Of a DNA stretch of 64,000 bases, positions 8,490-18,044 are shown piece after piece (the stretch's first letter is position 1; the number at the start of each line of letters is the position of its first letter). The notes below the pieces were generated by a model. The model was not told the origin of the DNA, did not search any database, and saw only the letters and a program-made list of their open reading frames with translations. Both the position numbers and the translations under genes were made by a program. Origin of the DNA: JABDJL01 sp963664065 (lineage in GTDB: Bacteria > Pseudomonadota > Gammaproteobacteria > Xanthomonadales > SZUA-36); assembly GCA_963664065.1 (NCBI GenBank), contig OY760942.1, positions 2,480,001-2,544,000 of the forward strand. The letters run 5' to 3'.

Positions 8490-9901
8490 CAGGATTGAGA
8501 GGCCCTGTACATGACGTATTCAAGTGCACGTGAAATTCGCCGCAGGCTGCGTTGCTTGCCACATAACCACAAGGTTTTATCAATGGCTGGTGAAACCGAA
8601 GTTCCACTTAAGGCTACTCGCAGGGGTTGAGCCACCTTGCCCATTCCCACTTCGAGTTCCTCAGCGACCAGTCGCACAAGCTGGTTCAATCCCTCGGGTT
8701 TCCAGGAATCCATATCAGCGAGGCGGCTCATAACAGCGCGCAATGCATGCTCGGCCACGGGGCGCAGGTGTTTTTTCGCAGCGCCGGCATCAAATTCGTT
8801 GAAATCCTCATAGAACACGCGGCTTTGTTCTGCCATTTCCAGCAAGGTGTTGCAACGCTCAGCCTGCACCATCACGATGTCGCTCAATAGCGGCCCCTCG
8901 TCGGTGTTGATCGAAAGTGCCTCGAATTGCCAGGCCAGGTGTTCAGCAACCTCCTGCGGCGGCAGGTTTCGCATGTGGTGCTGATTCAGCCAGTCCAGTT
9001 TGCCGTAATCGAAGGCGGCCGCCTTTCGATTGACATTTTCGATATCAAAAGCGGCCAGCATTTCTTCGACACTGAATATCTCCTGGTCGCCATGCGACCA
9101 GCCCAGGCGCACCAGGTAGTTCAGCAAGGCCTGGGGCAGGTAACCCAATTGGCGGTACTTCAGCACGCTGACCGCGCCATGGCGTTTTGACAGGCGGGCA
9201 CCATCTTCACCCAGGATCATGGGCACATGCGCGAATACCGGCGGATCGGCGCCGAGTGCCCGGTATATATTGATCTGTCGCGGCGTGTTGTTGATGTGGT
9301 CATCACCCCGGATAACATGAGTAATTTGCATGTCCATGTCATCGACCACAACGGTGAAATTGTAGGTCGGTGAGCCATCCGGGCGGGCGATCACCAGGTC
9401 GTCCAGTTCACCGTTGGAAATGGTGATCTGGCCACGAACCTGGTCGTCGAAAATCACGCTGCCGGATTGCGGATTGCGAAACCGCACCACCGGTTTTATC
9501 CCCGATGGTACTTCTTCCAGACGCCTGCAGTGCCCGTCATAGCGCGGCTTGATACCATCGCGCATCTGCTGCTCACGCAGTGCTTCGAGGCGTTTCTTGC
9601 TGCAGGTGCAATAATAGGCCTGGTCTTCGTTCAATAGCTGCTGAACCACTTCAGCGTAGCGGTCAAATCGTTCTGTTTGAAAGAAAGGGCCTTCATCATA
9701 ATCCAGCCCCAGCCACCCAATGCCGTCGAGGATGGCCTGCACAGATTCTTCAGTGGAGCGTTCAAGATCGGTGTCTTCGATACGCAGGATAAACACACCG
9801 TCATTGGCGCGGGCCTGCAGCCAGCAAAACAATGCTGTCCGGGCGCCACCCACGTGCAGAAAACCGGTTGGACTTGGCGCGAATCGGGTTCTGATTTTCA
9901 T
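8489..9901 (-). CDS. gltX: glutamyl-tRNA synthetase
   Basis: Class I synthetase charging tRNA-Glu, 470 residues, full length. The HIGH-type motif is PSPTGFLHVGG near the start; the KMSKS equivalent is ARLSKRHGAVS. The zinc-binding cysteines of bacterial GluRS are in YYCTCSKKRLE with a later C in DGHCRR. The start is the ATG at 9899-9901. The gene ends in a TGATG overlap with the WYL regulator. A terminator-like hairpin with an 8-T tail separates it from the pilin operon upstream. Confidence 0.97.
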   Translation of the reverse strand: MKIRTRFAPSPTGFLHVGGARTALFCWLQARANDGVFILRIEDTDLERSTEESVQAILDGIGWLGLDYDEGPFFQTERFDRYAEVVQQLLNEDQAYYCTCSKKRLEALREQQMRDGIKPRYDGHCRRLEEVPSGIKPVVRFRNPQSGSVIFDDQVRGQITISNGELDDLVIARPDGSPTYNFTVVVDDMDMQITHVIRGDDHINNTPRQINIYRALGADPPVFAHVPMILGEDGARLSKRHGAVSVLKYRQLGYLPQALLNYLVRLGWSHGDQEIFSVEEMLAAFDIENVNRKAAAFDYGKLDWLNQHHMRNLPPQEVAEHLAWQFEALSINTDEGPLLSDIVMVQAERCNTLLEMAEQSRVFYEDFNEFDAGAAKKHLRPVAEHALRAVMSRLADMDSWKPEGLNQLVRLVAEELEVGMGKVAQPLRVALSGTSVSPAIDKTLWLCGKQRSLRRISRALEYVMYRASQS

Positions 9902-9912
9902 TTTATAGGGTC

Positions 9913-9939
9913 AAAAAAAACCGTCTCGGTGTGAGGCGG
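9913..9939 (-). terminator. rho-independent terminator of the minor-pilin operon
   Basis: On the minus strand CCGCCTC, a 5-base loop and GAGACGG (one mismatch) are followed by eight T. It lies between the pilV-like stop and the gltX start, so it probably ends the pilin transcript. Confidence 0.55.
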
Positions 9940-9984
9940 CATTTTAACAGAGAGCGGTGTTTCAGGCTCACCATTGGAGAATTG

Positions 9985-12249
9985 TTAAAGGGTGCAGGGT
10001 GTATCCTGTATGTTGATACTGTATCCGGAACCATTCGGTGCGGCAGTGCCATATAACTCGAATATCGCATAAGCATCTTTACCCAGAGTGACTTCGCTCT
10101 GGCGACCCAGCGGGTTACCGGTCAGGCAGGCGTTGAGATTAACGTCCTTTATTCCATAACCAAAGACCTTGACGATGCCGTCAGTGCTGGCATGCGACGG
10201 GACAGTGCACACAAATCCTCCCGGAGTGCGGTCACACAGCGGACCTAGGAGTCCAACCACCTCGATATCCGTGGCTTCGACACCGGCCGCCGTCTCGGTC
10301 AGATTTCCACTGATGACCGGATCGGTACCCGGAAGGGGAGTCCCGCCGCCGCCACCACCGTCATTCAGGGACTGGACGTTGATGGTTGCCGTCGAGAAAT
10401 TTGCGAGGTATAAATTGTCGGTGGCGGCCGTATCCGTGAATACCAGGTTGCCCTTGTGACCCGTCGAATCCACGTAGGAACCGCCGAAGGCATCCCTTGA
10501 AGCTAATCCGCGGGAGTGCTCATTGTTATCCTCCAGTCCCTCGTTGGTGGTCTCCACCGGTGTATTGATGGGAATTTCGTTCCAGCGGTTCAGCAGGGTC
10601 AGTTGCACATCGAAAAACGGGAGTAGCTCCAGGATGTTGGTACTGTCGTTCAGGTCCAGTTCCACATCGCCGGTTTGGCAACTTTCTGCAGGCCCTCCCA
10701 AACGCAGACAATCAATGACCGTACGTAAATCATAGCTCACGTAGTCAATATAAATTCCGCGGGGTCTCAACTGTTGTGTTTCTTCAAGACCCAGCGGTAA
10801 TTGCGTCCAGGTGGGAAACTCACCAGCCAACAATTCCGGCGGCCACGCACCACCATAAACGGGTTCTTCCACGCAGGGTAAGGGCCCGCCAATACACGGT
10901 GGCGCGGTCTCGTAATCCGGATACGTGGCATTTTCAAAGTCATCAGCAGCAGCAGTCACATAACTTGAGTAGGTGATAACTTCCGCTTCATCATCCAGGA
11001 AATCTCCGGGGAATACATGCAGATCCTCCTGGCGGAAGTCCTGCGAGATTTTGAAGAAGCCATCCACGCGCGTCAGCCGGCAGGCTTCAACATACACATC
11101 ATTATTTGCATCCGCCAGTGTCAGGATACCCAGGTCATCGCGATTGTAATGTTTATGGTCGCCATTGAATGCGCCCGAGGTGAAATATTCCGAAGTGGGG
11201 CGGAACGGCGACAGCTGGTTGACTGCGGTATCCGTATGGTCTTCCGCACTGGAGCCGCCGTCATGGTGATCGCGGCAACAGGGGTCGCACAGGATCGACT
11301 GCGTGGAATTGGTCCCCACACCATAGGGCTTGTCCACCCAGTGCCCCGGTGCGTACTCATCACCGGCCCACACGACCGGCCGCCTGCCCGATGTCTCGGG
11401 CGTGCCCGAGGGTGTCTTCAGCGCGCATTCGCAGGATACCGTGGCAAACTCCTCGTGCCTGACAAACAAGGCACCGGCGGTGGTCTGCGAGTATGTGATC
11501 ACGTCGAAGCGCGTTTCCACAAATTCGCCTACACGAAACACCTTCGGTTCCGGCGTCAGCGATTCCTTGAACTTGGTGTTGCCCAGTGACAGGGAAACGA
11601 TGTCCGGCCTTGCCCCCGGGGTGTAGGTGATGGAAATAGGAACCAGATCGTCATTCTTCTGTGTTACAACCCTGGAGGATGAAGCCGTGGTGACCGAGGA
11701 AATGGATTCGCTGATCGTTATGCTTCCGGTACCCAGGCTGACCCCCGTGACTTCGACGCCGTCTTCGAGACGCATATTCGGGGAGACCCAGCTGACCGTA
11801 ACCTGCATCAGCTTGTAGTCAGATACCAAAACTCCGGCAGGTGCGGTTGTGCTGAAGTTGTCATTGGCCAGATCGTAATAAAAATCAGTCACCGTCGAAG
11901 AGACCGTGTAGACCATGCCGCTGGGATCAGGATAAGGAGGAATGATAATGTTAAATGACTCAGTGACGATATCGTCATATGCAGGCCAGTCGTTATTTGG
12001 GTCGGTATCGGTAATCCTTGCAAACCCCCGCCTGCGCTCAATCAGCCCCTCGGCCAGGTTGGTCGCAACCATTCGTGTGTTGGCATCCGAAGCCGAGCGT
12101 GTCAGGTTACCCTGTAAAGAGGCCAGGGCCAACATGCCAATGGCGAAGATCGCGATAGCGACCAGCACCTCCAGCAGGTTATACCCCCGTTGATTTGCCC
12201 GCCGATATACGTATTGGTGTGATGTCTTCATAATCATGTTCCGTTTCAT
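9985..12249 (-). CDS. pilV: PilV-like type IV pilus minor pilin with a very large C-terminal domain
   Basis: Type IV prepilin. The cleavage and hydrophobic helix region is QRG/YNLLEVLVAIAIFAIGMLA, with the glutamate expected at +5. Known PilV proteins are about 150-200 residues; this one is 754. The extra roughly 550 residues are Cys-, Asp- and Gly-rich, contain a short glycine run (NDGGGGGGTPLPG) and look extracellular, with paired cysteines such as CDPCCRDHH. Three ATGs lie close together (12249, 12237, 12231); I used the first, preceded by GGGGCAGGAAA. Last gene of fimT-pilW-pilX-pilV. No PilY1 gene is present nearby. Confidence 0.8.
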   Translation of the reverse strand: MKRNMIMKTSHQYVYRRANQRGYNLLEVLVAIAIFAIGMLALASLQGNLTRSASDANTRMVATNLAEGLIERRRGFARITDTDPNNDWPAYDDIVTESFNIIIPPYPDPSGMVYTVSSTVTDFYYDLANDNFSTTAPAGVLVSDYKLMQVTVSWVSPNMRLEDGVEVTGVSLGTGSITISESISSVTTASSSRVVTQKNDDLVPISITYTPGARPDIVSLSLGNTKFKESLTPEPKVFRVGEFVETRFDVITYSQTTAGALFVRHEEFATVSCECALKTPSGTPETSGRRPVVWAGDEYAPGHWVDKPYGVGTNSTQSILCDPCCRDHHDGGSSAEDHTDTAVNQLSPFRPTSEYFTSGAFNGDHKHYNRDDLGILTLADANNDVYVEACRLTRVDGFFKISQDFRQEDLHVFPGDFLDDEAEVITYSSYVTAAADDFENATYPDYETAPPCIGGPLPCVEEPVYGGAWPPELLAGEFPTWTQLPLGLEETQQLRPRGIYIDYVSYDLRTVIDCLRLGGPAESCQTGDVELDLNDSTNILELLPFFDVQLTLLNRWNEIPINTPVETTNEGLEDNNEHSRGLASRDAFGGSYVDSTGHKGNLVFTDTAATDNLYLANFSTATINVQSLNDGGGGGGTPLPGTDPVISGNLTETAAGVEATDIEVVGLLGPLCDRTPGGFVCTVPSHASTDGIVKVFGYGIKDVNLNACLTGNPLGRQSEVTLGKDAYAIFELYGTAAPNGSGYSINIQDTPCTL

Positions 12250-12259
12250 TTTCCTGCCC

Positions 12260-13798
12260 CTACTCCCAGGCTGGAAGGCCGAAGTCGCGCCAGCCGCCGC
12301 TGACCGACCCCACGCCGTTCAGGCCGTGAGCGTTGGCCAGCACGCCATCGGCATACACAACCTGGAATGTGCCCTGGTATTTTTCAAGTGTTGCATCTAT
12401 GACTGCAGCGCCGTAGACGGTGGCGTGGCCGTTTGAGACTACGCTGGCATTGATATCTTCACCGTCAAAGGCATAGAACACACCGTAAATTTCCGCTCCG
12501 GAGTTAAGGTGGGTTTCGGTCGCAGCCGTGACCAGCATCACCGGGTTTTCCGGTGATCCGATCACCTGCTTAATCTTGCAGATTGGGCCGCTGATCCAAA
12601 TCAGGCCCGAGTGGTACGGGCCAAGACTGTTGCAGTCGCTCATCACCAGTGCGGCGGACTTGACGATGGTATACATATTTCTCGGCACGTCAAAATAGAA
12701 TTCGAACAGGTCACAGGGAAATTCATCGTCGACGATGATATCGATGCCGAAATGGGACGTCTGTGACTTCTTCCAACTGAGGAAATACCTGGGATCATTA
12801 CCTCCAGGGCCACAGCGGCAGGGTTTGGCTGTGCAGGTTACGCCGTCCGGTCGTGAATCCTGCTGGTAGCACTCGTGCATTTCACAGGTCTGCCACGAAC
12901 CTGAACTGGTCACCTGAATACCGGAACTGCAGGCCGGGTTTTCGTTCAGCCAAGTGGTCAACGACACACCCAAGCCGCCGCCGTTGGGGTTGGCCACGAT
13001 CTCGGCGGTACCGGTCGGAGGGAAAGTGCCCTTGGCGGTCAAAGGCACGCCGGGCGGGCCGGAAAGGTTCTTGTAATTTGACAATGGCCACGCAACCCGG
13101 GCTTCACCGGTACAGGTGGTGATGTCTGTTGTATCCGTGCAATCTGAATAGCCATAGCCCATTAACTGCATGACCGCGACGGTTTCCTGCTCAGCCGTTT
13201 CATCCGCAGGTGCACCGATACAACCCCCGGCCGGACTGCCGAAATCGATGATGCACAACAGCGTGGTTAACCTGGCCGTGCTGTTGGCTGGCAATCCGGT
13301 CAGGTCGATCGGCATGGAATCCGCACCGGTAACGTCGCCCATGGTTGTGGTCGGATCATCGTAAAAAAACCACAATACAGTGGCCGGAATATCACCACCA
13401 CAAGGATGGTTGGGCTTGGCGATCATATCTGCCGTGCACTGGTTCCAGCCGGGTGTGGTGCCATCATTCGCAAACCAGCCGGCACGGAATGAAGTATCCC
13501 CAAACTGGACGGCCTCCGGGTTGGCAGAAAATATACGACTCATATTGGCCAGCATGTATTCCGCACCCTGATCGGCTACGGATTCTGCTGCATGGAAGGC
13601 AATTTTCTGGCGCAGCTCGTTGGATGAAACGCGTTGCTCCAAAACCCCTACTCTTGCCGCGTACATCAACATCATGGTCATCAGAATCAGGACCAATAAT
13701 CCGGTAAAAATGGTCAGGCCACCAGCCTGCCACTTCAGCGGGGCATCCCGGCCTTTTACCAGTGAAAATCTGTGAGAAAATTTATCGTGTTGATTCAT
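12260..13798 (-). CDS. pilX: PilX-like minor pilin assembly protein
   Basis: 512 residues. The N-terminal part GGLTIFTGLLVLILMTMMLM followed by YAARVGVLEQRVSSNELRQKIAFHAAE is the PilX_N pattern: one membrane helix, then a conserved E-R..N..AF.AAE segment. The remainder is a large secreted domain with many cysteines (CTAKPCRCGPGG). The frame could begin at a TTG at 13829-13831, but the ATG at 13796-13798 (MNQHDKFSHR) is preceded by TGGAACTCAGATTC and is the better start. Lies between pilW and pilV. Thought to prime or decorate the pilus tip complex. Confidence 0.78.
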   Translation of the reverse strand: MNQHDKFSHRFSLVKGRDAPLKWQAGGLTIFTGLLVLILMTMMLMYAARVGVLEQRVSSNELRQKIAFHAAESVADQGAEYMLANMSRIFSANPEAVQFGDTSFRAGWFANDGTTPGWNQCTADMIAKPNHPCGGDIPATVLWFFYDDPTTTMGDVTGADSMPIDLTGLPANSTARLTTLLCIIDFGSPAGGCIGAPADETAEQETVAVMQLMGYGYSDCTDTTDITTCTGEARVAWPLSNYKNLSGPPGVPLTAKGTFPPTGTAEIVANPNGGGLGVSLTTWLNENPACSSGIQVTSSGSWQTCEMHECYQQDSRPDGVTCTAKPCRCGPGGNDPRYFLSWKKSQTSHFGIDIIVDDEFPCDLFEFYFDVPRNMYTIVKSAALVMSDCNSLGPYHSGLIWISGPICKIKQVIGSPENPVMLVTAATETHLNSGAEIYGVFYAFDGEDINASVVSNGHATVYGAAVIDATLEKYQGTFQVVYADGVLANAHGLNGVGSVSGGWRDFGLPAWE

Positions 13799-13827
13799 GA
13801 ATCTGAGTTCCAAAATTTCTTTATTTA

Positions 13828-14556
13828 TCAAGGTGCGTAAATATCATTACGTATACGTACCAGGTCCAATACTGTTTTACTGACCGCGTTGTTCTTGACC
13901 AGCACGCCCGAAATACTGACACCTATTTTGCCCACAGATTGTGTGGCACCCGCACTGCTCACGGTGTCCGTAAAACTCAATGCGTCCGAGACAGTCATGT
14001 CCGTGATGTCGACAATATTCGGGTTGCTAATTGCGAACCAGTTTCCGCCAGTTGTGCAATTGGCCACCGTTTTTGTTGTAAGGGTCATCTGTATGACCCC
14101 GACACCACCAACCAATGCACGGCGGAACGCGCCAACATAATCGGTAGCATCGGTCGTAATATTCCCATCTGAGTCCCGGTCGAACCAGAAGAACAAACAA
14201 TCGTCGGTGCCGACAGAGTCGCCTACTGTCACGGCCTTGATAAAGGAGCTGGCTCCGGCTTCAAGTGAGCCATCGGATCTGCAATTGACATTGGCGAAAC
14301 AGGCTATGTAATTGCCATGATAATTGGCCCGGCGTACATCACGGGTCATGATTTGCAACGCGGTACGCAATTCTGCGGTCAGGCGGGACATTTCGATGGT
14401 TTGCTTTCCGGTTCCCAGCGTATTCGCCATCAGGGTAATCATGGCCAGTGATACCACCAGGCTGATGGCCATTGCGACCAGCAATTCAATCAGCGAAACC
14501 CCGGCCAGGTGATTACCCGGACCAGTTCTGGTAGAAAGTATTCCTGGCTTCAACAT
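13828..14556 (-). CDS. pilW: PilW-like minor pilin
   Basis: 242-residue prepilin-like protein with LAGVSLIELLVAMAISLVVS at its N-terminal helix, the PilW/PilJ pattern with Glu at +5. Members help assemble the type IV pilus initiation complex. The ATG at 14556 is preceded by GGAGG (9-base spacing) and overlaps the end of fimT by seven bases, indicating coupled translation. A short cysteine pair (ACFANVNC) is seen in the globular part. Confidence 0.85.
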   Translation of the reverse strand: MLKPGILSTRTGPGNHLAGVSLIELLVAMAISLVVSLAMITLMANTLGTGKQTIEMSRLTAELRTALQIMTRDVRRANYHGNYIACFANVNCRSDGSLEAGASSFIKAVTVGDSVGTDDCLFFWFDRDSDGNITTDATDYVGAFRRALVGGVGVIQMTLTTKTVANCTTGGNWFAISNPNIVDITDMTVSDALSFTDTVSSAGATQSVGKIGVSISGVLVKNNAVSKTVLDLVRIRNDIYAP

Positions 14557-15206
14557 ATCGGGTAACCTCCAATAATGCTTCGCCGGTCATCATCGGTACA
14601 TATGGAAGCCTGCCCCAGTGCATTGAGCCAGATTTGCAGTTCGTATAGTCGTTTACTGTCGTGCTTGTTATTGGAATGCAGGTAAAACATGTAGTCGTTG
14701 GAATCATCTCCATCAAGCATATCGGCAAGATCAATACTGAAGGGTGAGGCCTGGATTTCAGCCAGGTCCATTATTCCCCGGATGGGGTCAAAGGTGAGGC
14801 TGACTTTGTCTTTGTTAAAATCGCCATGGGTGTGAAGAAAATCGTAATCCACATCGACAAAATCTGTCTGTACCAGGCGCTGTGGCATACCATCAATCTG
14901 ACAAAAGTTTGCCGCTGCAGTGTTGGTTACCGTGCAGTCACAAACGGTGTCCCCCACGGTCAGGCCAATACACCAAGTGTCATTGTGGCCGTCTGCAAAC
15001 CACGACACGTTGGTGCTTTCATTTCGCTTAACCGCTTCGGAACGGGCAAAGCCGAGGAAAGAAACGATTTCCTCCGCGGCAGCAGTCACCTCTCGTTTTT
15101 CAACCAGGGCGCTCCAGGACGGAAGGGCGAGAGCGAGTGCTATGCTTACAATCACCAGGGTGATCATCAGCTCAACAAGTGTGAATCCCCTGTTCCCTCG
15201 AGACAT
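14550..15206 (-). CDS. fimT: FimT/GspH-type pseudopilin
   Basis: Short leader then RGFTLVELMITLVIVSIALA, the N-methylated helix of FimT/GspH pseudopilins, with cleavage after the glycine of NRG. The GspH domain begins with VEKREVTAAAEEIVSFLGFA followed by RSEAVKRN, the classic FimT signature. I chose the ATG at 15204-15206 (MSRGNRGF) because GAGG stands 9 bases ahead; an upstream ATG at 15221 and a TTG at 15230 lack a ribosome site. First gene of the minor-pilin operon. FimT homologues in some species bind DNA for uptake. Confidence 0.85.
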   Translation of the reverse strand: MSRGNRGFTLVELMITLVIVSIALALALPSWSALVEKREVTAAAEEIVSFLGFARSEAVKRNESTNVSWFADGHNDTWCIGLTVGDTVCDCTVTNTAAANFCQIDGMPQRLVQTDFVDVDYDFLHTHGDFNKDKVSLTFDPIRGIMDLAEIQASPFSIDLADMLDGDDSNDYMFYLHSNNKHDSKRLYELQIWLNALGQASICTDDDRRSIIGGYPIC

Positions 15207-15361
15207 ATAAATTTTCCTCATACTTGGCAATATTGAATTGTGTTTCTATAGTATAGGTATCCATGGTCGGGTAAGCAGGCTATTGATTACCCACTGGTCT
15301 GCATCTTGCTACCGTTTATCCGGATATGGAATCATCCGGACTTGAATACAGGGATTTTGCA

Positions 15362-15799
15362 ATGAAAATGATGAAGAAGTTGTTAAAGAATGGTGTTTCC
15401 GGGTTCACTCTTGTTGAACTGATGATCGTGCTCGGAATCATCGGCTTGCTGGTCGCACTGGCGCTTCCGAGTTATGGCCAGTTCATGAGAAAAGCCAACC
15501 GCGGTGAAGCTCAACAATTGATGTTGAATTACGCAAACGTCCAGGAAATCTGGAGGTCAAACAACCCGACCTACGGGGATTCAAGCGATATCGCCGTACC
15601 AACGCACGACAAGTATACTTTTACGGTATCGGGCACTTCTGCAACGGCCTATCTCATTACCGCGGACCCTACCGGAGATCAGGCCTACGACAAGGACCAG
15701 GACAAGTCATGCGATCCGCTCACACTTGACCAATCCGCAACTAAGGGGCCGCAACATGTAGTTAGTGGTGTTAATACAACTTTCTGCTTGGGCAATTAG
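15362..15799 (+). CDS. pilE: PilE-like type IV pilin
   Basis: 145-residue pilin with a type III leader (MKMMKKLLKNGVSG) and the helix FTLVELMIVLGIIGLLVALALP. After the helix comes YGQFMRKANRGEAQQLMLNYANVQE, resembling PilE minor pilins; a C-terminal disulfide loop is likely between the cysteines of KSCDPLTLDQ and TTFCLGN. The ATG at 15362 follows CAGGGA; the frame is open a little further upstream without a leader-like sequence. It is transcribed away from the fimT operon. Confidence 0.85.
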   Translation: MKMMKKLLKNGVSGFTLVELMIVLGIIGLLVALALPSYGQFMRKANRGEAQQLMLNYANVQEIWRSNNPTYGDSSDIAVPTHDKYTFTVSGTSATAYLITADPTGDQAYDKDQDKSCDPLTLDQSATKGPQHVVSGVNTTFCLGN

Positions 15800-15881
15800 C
15801 CTGAATTTTTAATAATTTAGGGTAAAAATCACGCGCTTCAACGATGTCGGTTACAATATCGTAAATGGCACCGGGGCAATC

Positions 15882-17318
15882 ATGTTGCGTCAGGACAGTA
15901 GCAACAGACCAAAACTGTGTTACAAGGCATTGCTGTCGGCGGTGCTATTTGTACCCTTTCTGACCTCCGGAAATGACAACCTCAGCCGCCTGGAACAGGT
16001 TATCCAGCGCGGCAGCATCACGATGCTGACGCGAAATGGTGCGAGTACTTATTTCCTCGACGCAGAAGGCGAAACAGGTCCGGAATATGAACTGGTTCGG
16101 GAGTTTGCGACTTTTATCGGAGTCGATGTGCAGGTCCACGTCGCCGACGCTTTCAGCCAGCTTACGGAGTTGCTTACTCAGGGTAAAGGCGATCTGATCG
16201 CTGCCAATATGACCCGGACTGCATCCCGTGAGACTGAGCTCACATTCGGCCCTGATTACAACGAAACATATACCGAAGTCGTATACCGCCGTGGACAAAC
16301 CAGGCCAGCCAGCCTGGCAGACCTGGCTGACAAGCGGGTTGCCGTTATCGCGGGTTCAAGTTACGAAGAAATGCTTAACCATGCTGCAGGCGATATTGAA
16401 GGACTTTCCTGGGATGCGGTCGAAGAAGCCGGCATGGAAGACCTGTTATTGGCTGTTTCAGAGGGCAATATCGACGCAACGTTGGTGAATTCCAACATCC
16501 TGCGCATCAACAAGCAGTTTTATCCCAGTGTCAACCGGGCATTTACACTGGAAGAAACGCAGCCACAGGCCTGGGCTTTCCGGAAAACCGAAGATGACAG
16601 CCTGGTGCAGCAGGCACGCCTGTTTATCAACGTGGCCAGAGAAAACGGCACCATAGCGTCATTACACGACCGTTTCTACAACCGGACAAATCAACTGGAC
16701 CAGGTCGGGATGTTTCACTTCCTGAAACAGGTCAGAAACCGCCTGCCAGTGCTTTTACCGGTATTCCAGGAGGTGGCTGCACAACATCAAGTTGACTGGC
16801 GCCTGCTAGCTGCGATGGGCTACCAGGAATCGCATTGGGATCCACAGGCGGAATCAAAAACCGGGGTACGTGGAATCATGATGCTGACCCTGAATACTGC
16901 TGCTCAACTGGGATTAAGTGACCGCCTCGACCCGCAACAAAGTATCGATGGCGGTGCCCGTTATTTCCTGCGTTTGTGGCACCGGACACCGGCGCATATC
17001 CCGGAACCTGATCGCACATGGATGACCCTGGCTGCTTATAACATGGGCTGGGGGCACCTTGAAGATGCCAGGATAATTACACAGCGCCAGGGCGATGATC
17101 CGGACAGCTGGCGGGATGTCAATGAACGTCTGCCCCTGTTGACGCAGGAGAAATGGCATAAGGAAACCCGCCACGGTTACGCGCGCGGCATGGAAGCACA
17201 GCGCTATGTGCGCAATATTCGCAACTACTTCGATATCCTCGTATGGATGGAAACGCGTGCACACCCGCTGCTGGTGGCTGACACATGGAAGCCAGCTATT
17301 GGCAGCCATGCACCCTGA
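15882..17318 (+). CDS. mltF: membrane-bound lytic murein transglycosylase MltF
   Basis: 478 residues, exported. An N-terminal solute-binding-like domain (SBP_bac_3; residues about 45-270, GSITMLTRNGASTYFLDAEG) is followed by a goose-type lysozyme SLT domain (about 300-450). The catalytic glutamate is in AAMGYQESHWDPQAESKTG, with VRGIMMLTLNTA and LAAYNMGWGH after it. It makes 1,6-anhydro ends in peptidoglycan. The signal segment at residues 10-30 lacks a clear lipobox. Convergent with dnaQ, whose stop lies at the next base. Confidence 0.93.
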   Translation: MLRQDSSNRPKLCYKALLSAVLFVPFLTSGNDNLSRLEQVIQRGSITMLTRNGASTYFLDAEGETGPEYELVREFATFIGVDVQVHVADAFSQLTELLTQGKGDLIAANMTRTASRETELTFGPDYNETYTEVVYRRGQTRPASLADLADKRVAVIAGSSYEEMLNHAAGDIEGLSWDAVEEAGMEDLLLAVSEGNIDATLVNSNILRINKQFYPSVNRAFTLEETQPQAWAFRKTEDDSLVQQARLFINVARENGTIASLHDRFYNRTNQLDQVGMFHFLKQVRNRLPVLLPVFQEVAAQHQVDWRLLAAMGYQESHWDPQAESKTGVRGIMMLTLNTAAQLGLSDRLDPQQSIDGGARYFLRLWHRTPAHIPEPDRTWMTLAAYNMGWGHLEDARIITQRQGDDPDSWRDVNERLPLLTQEKWHKETRHGYARGMEAQRYVRNIRNYFDILVWMETRAHPLLVADTWKPAIGSHAP

Positions 17319-18035
17319 TCAGGCAGCGCCTTTTTCCTGCTTGAGCCACAGGCACTGTCCGGATTGCTGTTTGATTGAAGCCAGCCTTTCTCGGTGCTGA
17401 ACCAGTTCTTCCTCGCTGGCACACACAACCTTCAATGCCTTGTGAACCGGTTCACCGAAACCGGCAAATGTCTCTTCCATGTCCGCAGATCGCTCAAGAC
17501 TGAGCCCAAGATCTACCTGGCCGCCGGTCATGGCCAGGTAGACATCGGCAAGAATCTCGGCATCCAGCAGCGCACCGTGCAAGCTACGGCTGCTGTTATC
17601 CACCTCGTAGCGCTTGCACAGGGCATCCAGGTTGTTGCGTTGTCCGGGGTGAATATCCCTGGCCAATTCCAGGGTATCCAGGATCTGCGCAGCAGCAGAA
17701 AGTGGAGCGTATCCCTGCCCTGTCAGCGACAGTTCATAGTCCAGGAAACCAAGATCAAAAGCTGCGTTATGGATGACCAGTTCCGCGCCCTCGATGAACG
17801 CCAGGAAATCAACAGAGATGTCAGAAAACCTGGGCTTATCCTGCAGAAATTCCAGCGTAATCCCGTGCACTTCCATGGCGCCTTCGTCAACCTCCCTTTC
17901 GGGATTCAAGTAGCAATGAAATTTTTTTCCGGTTAACTGCCGGTCCTCCATTTCAAGCGCACCGATCTCGATTATCCGGTGCCCTTTTTCAGGCTCCAAC
18001 CCTGTAGTTTCGGTGTCCAGAATGATTTGTCGCAT
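17319..18035 (-). CDS. dnaQ: DNA polymerase III epsilon subunit
   Basis: 3'-5' proofreading exonuclease of the replicase, 238 residues. The DEDDh residues are all visible: D and E in ILDTETTGLE, D in IHNAAFDLGFLD, and H and D in LHGALLDAEILAD. The C-terminal quarter is the tail that binds the alpha subunit. Nine bases separate it from rnhA on the same strand, so methyltransferase-rnhA-dnaQ form an operon. Confidence 0.97.
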   Translation of the reverse strand: MRQIILDTETTGLEPEKGHRIIEIGALEMEDRQLTGKKFHCYLNPEREVDEGAMEVHGITLEFLQDKPRFSDISVDFLAFIEGAELVIHNAAFDLGFLDYELSLTGQGYAPLSAAAQILDTLELARDIHPGQRNNLDALCKRYEVDNSSRSLHGALLDAEILADVYLAMTGGQVDLGLSLERSADMEETFAGFGEPVHKALKVVCASEEELVQHRERLASIKQQSGQCLWLKQEKGAA

Positions 18036-18044
18036 AGGAAATGT

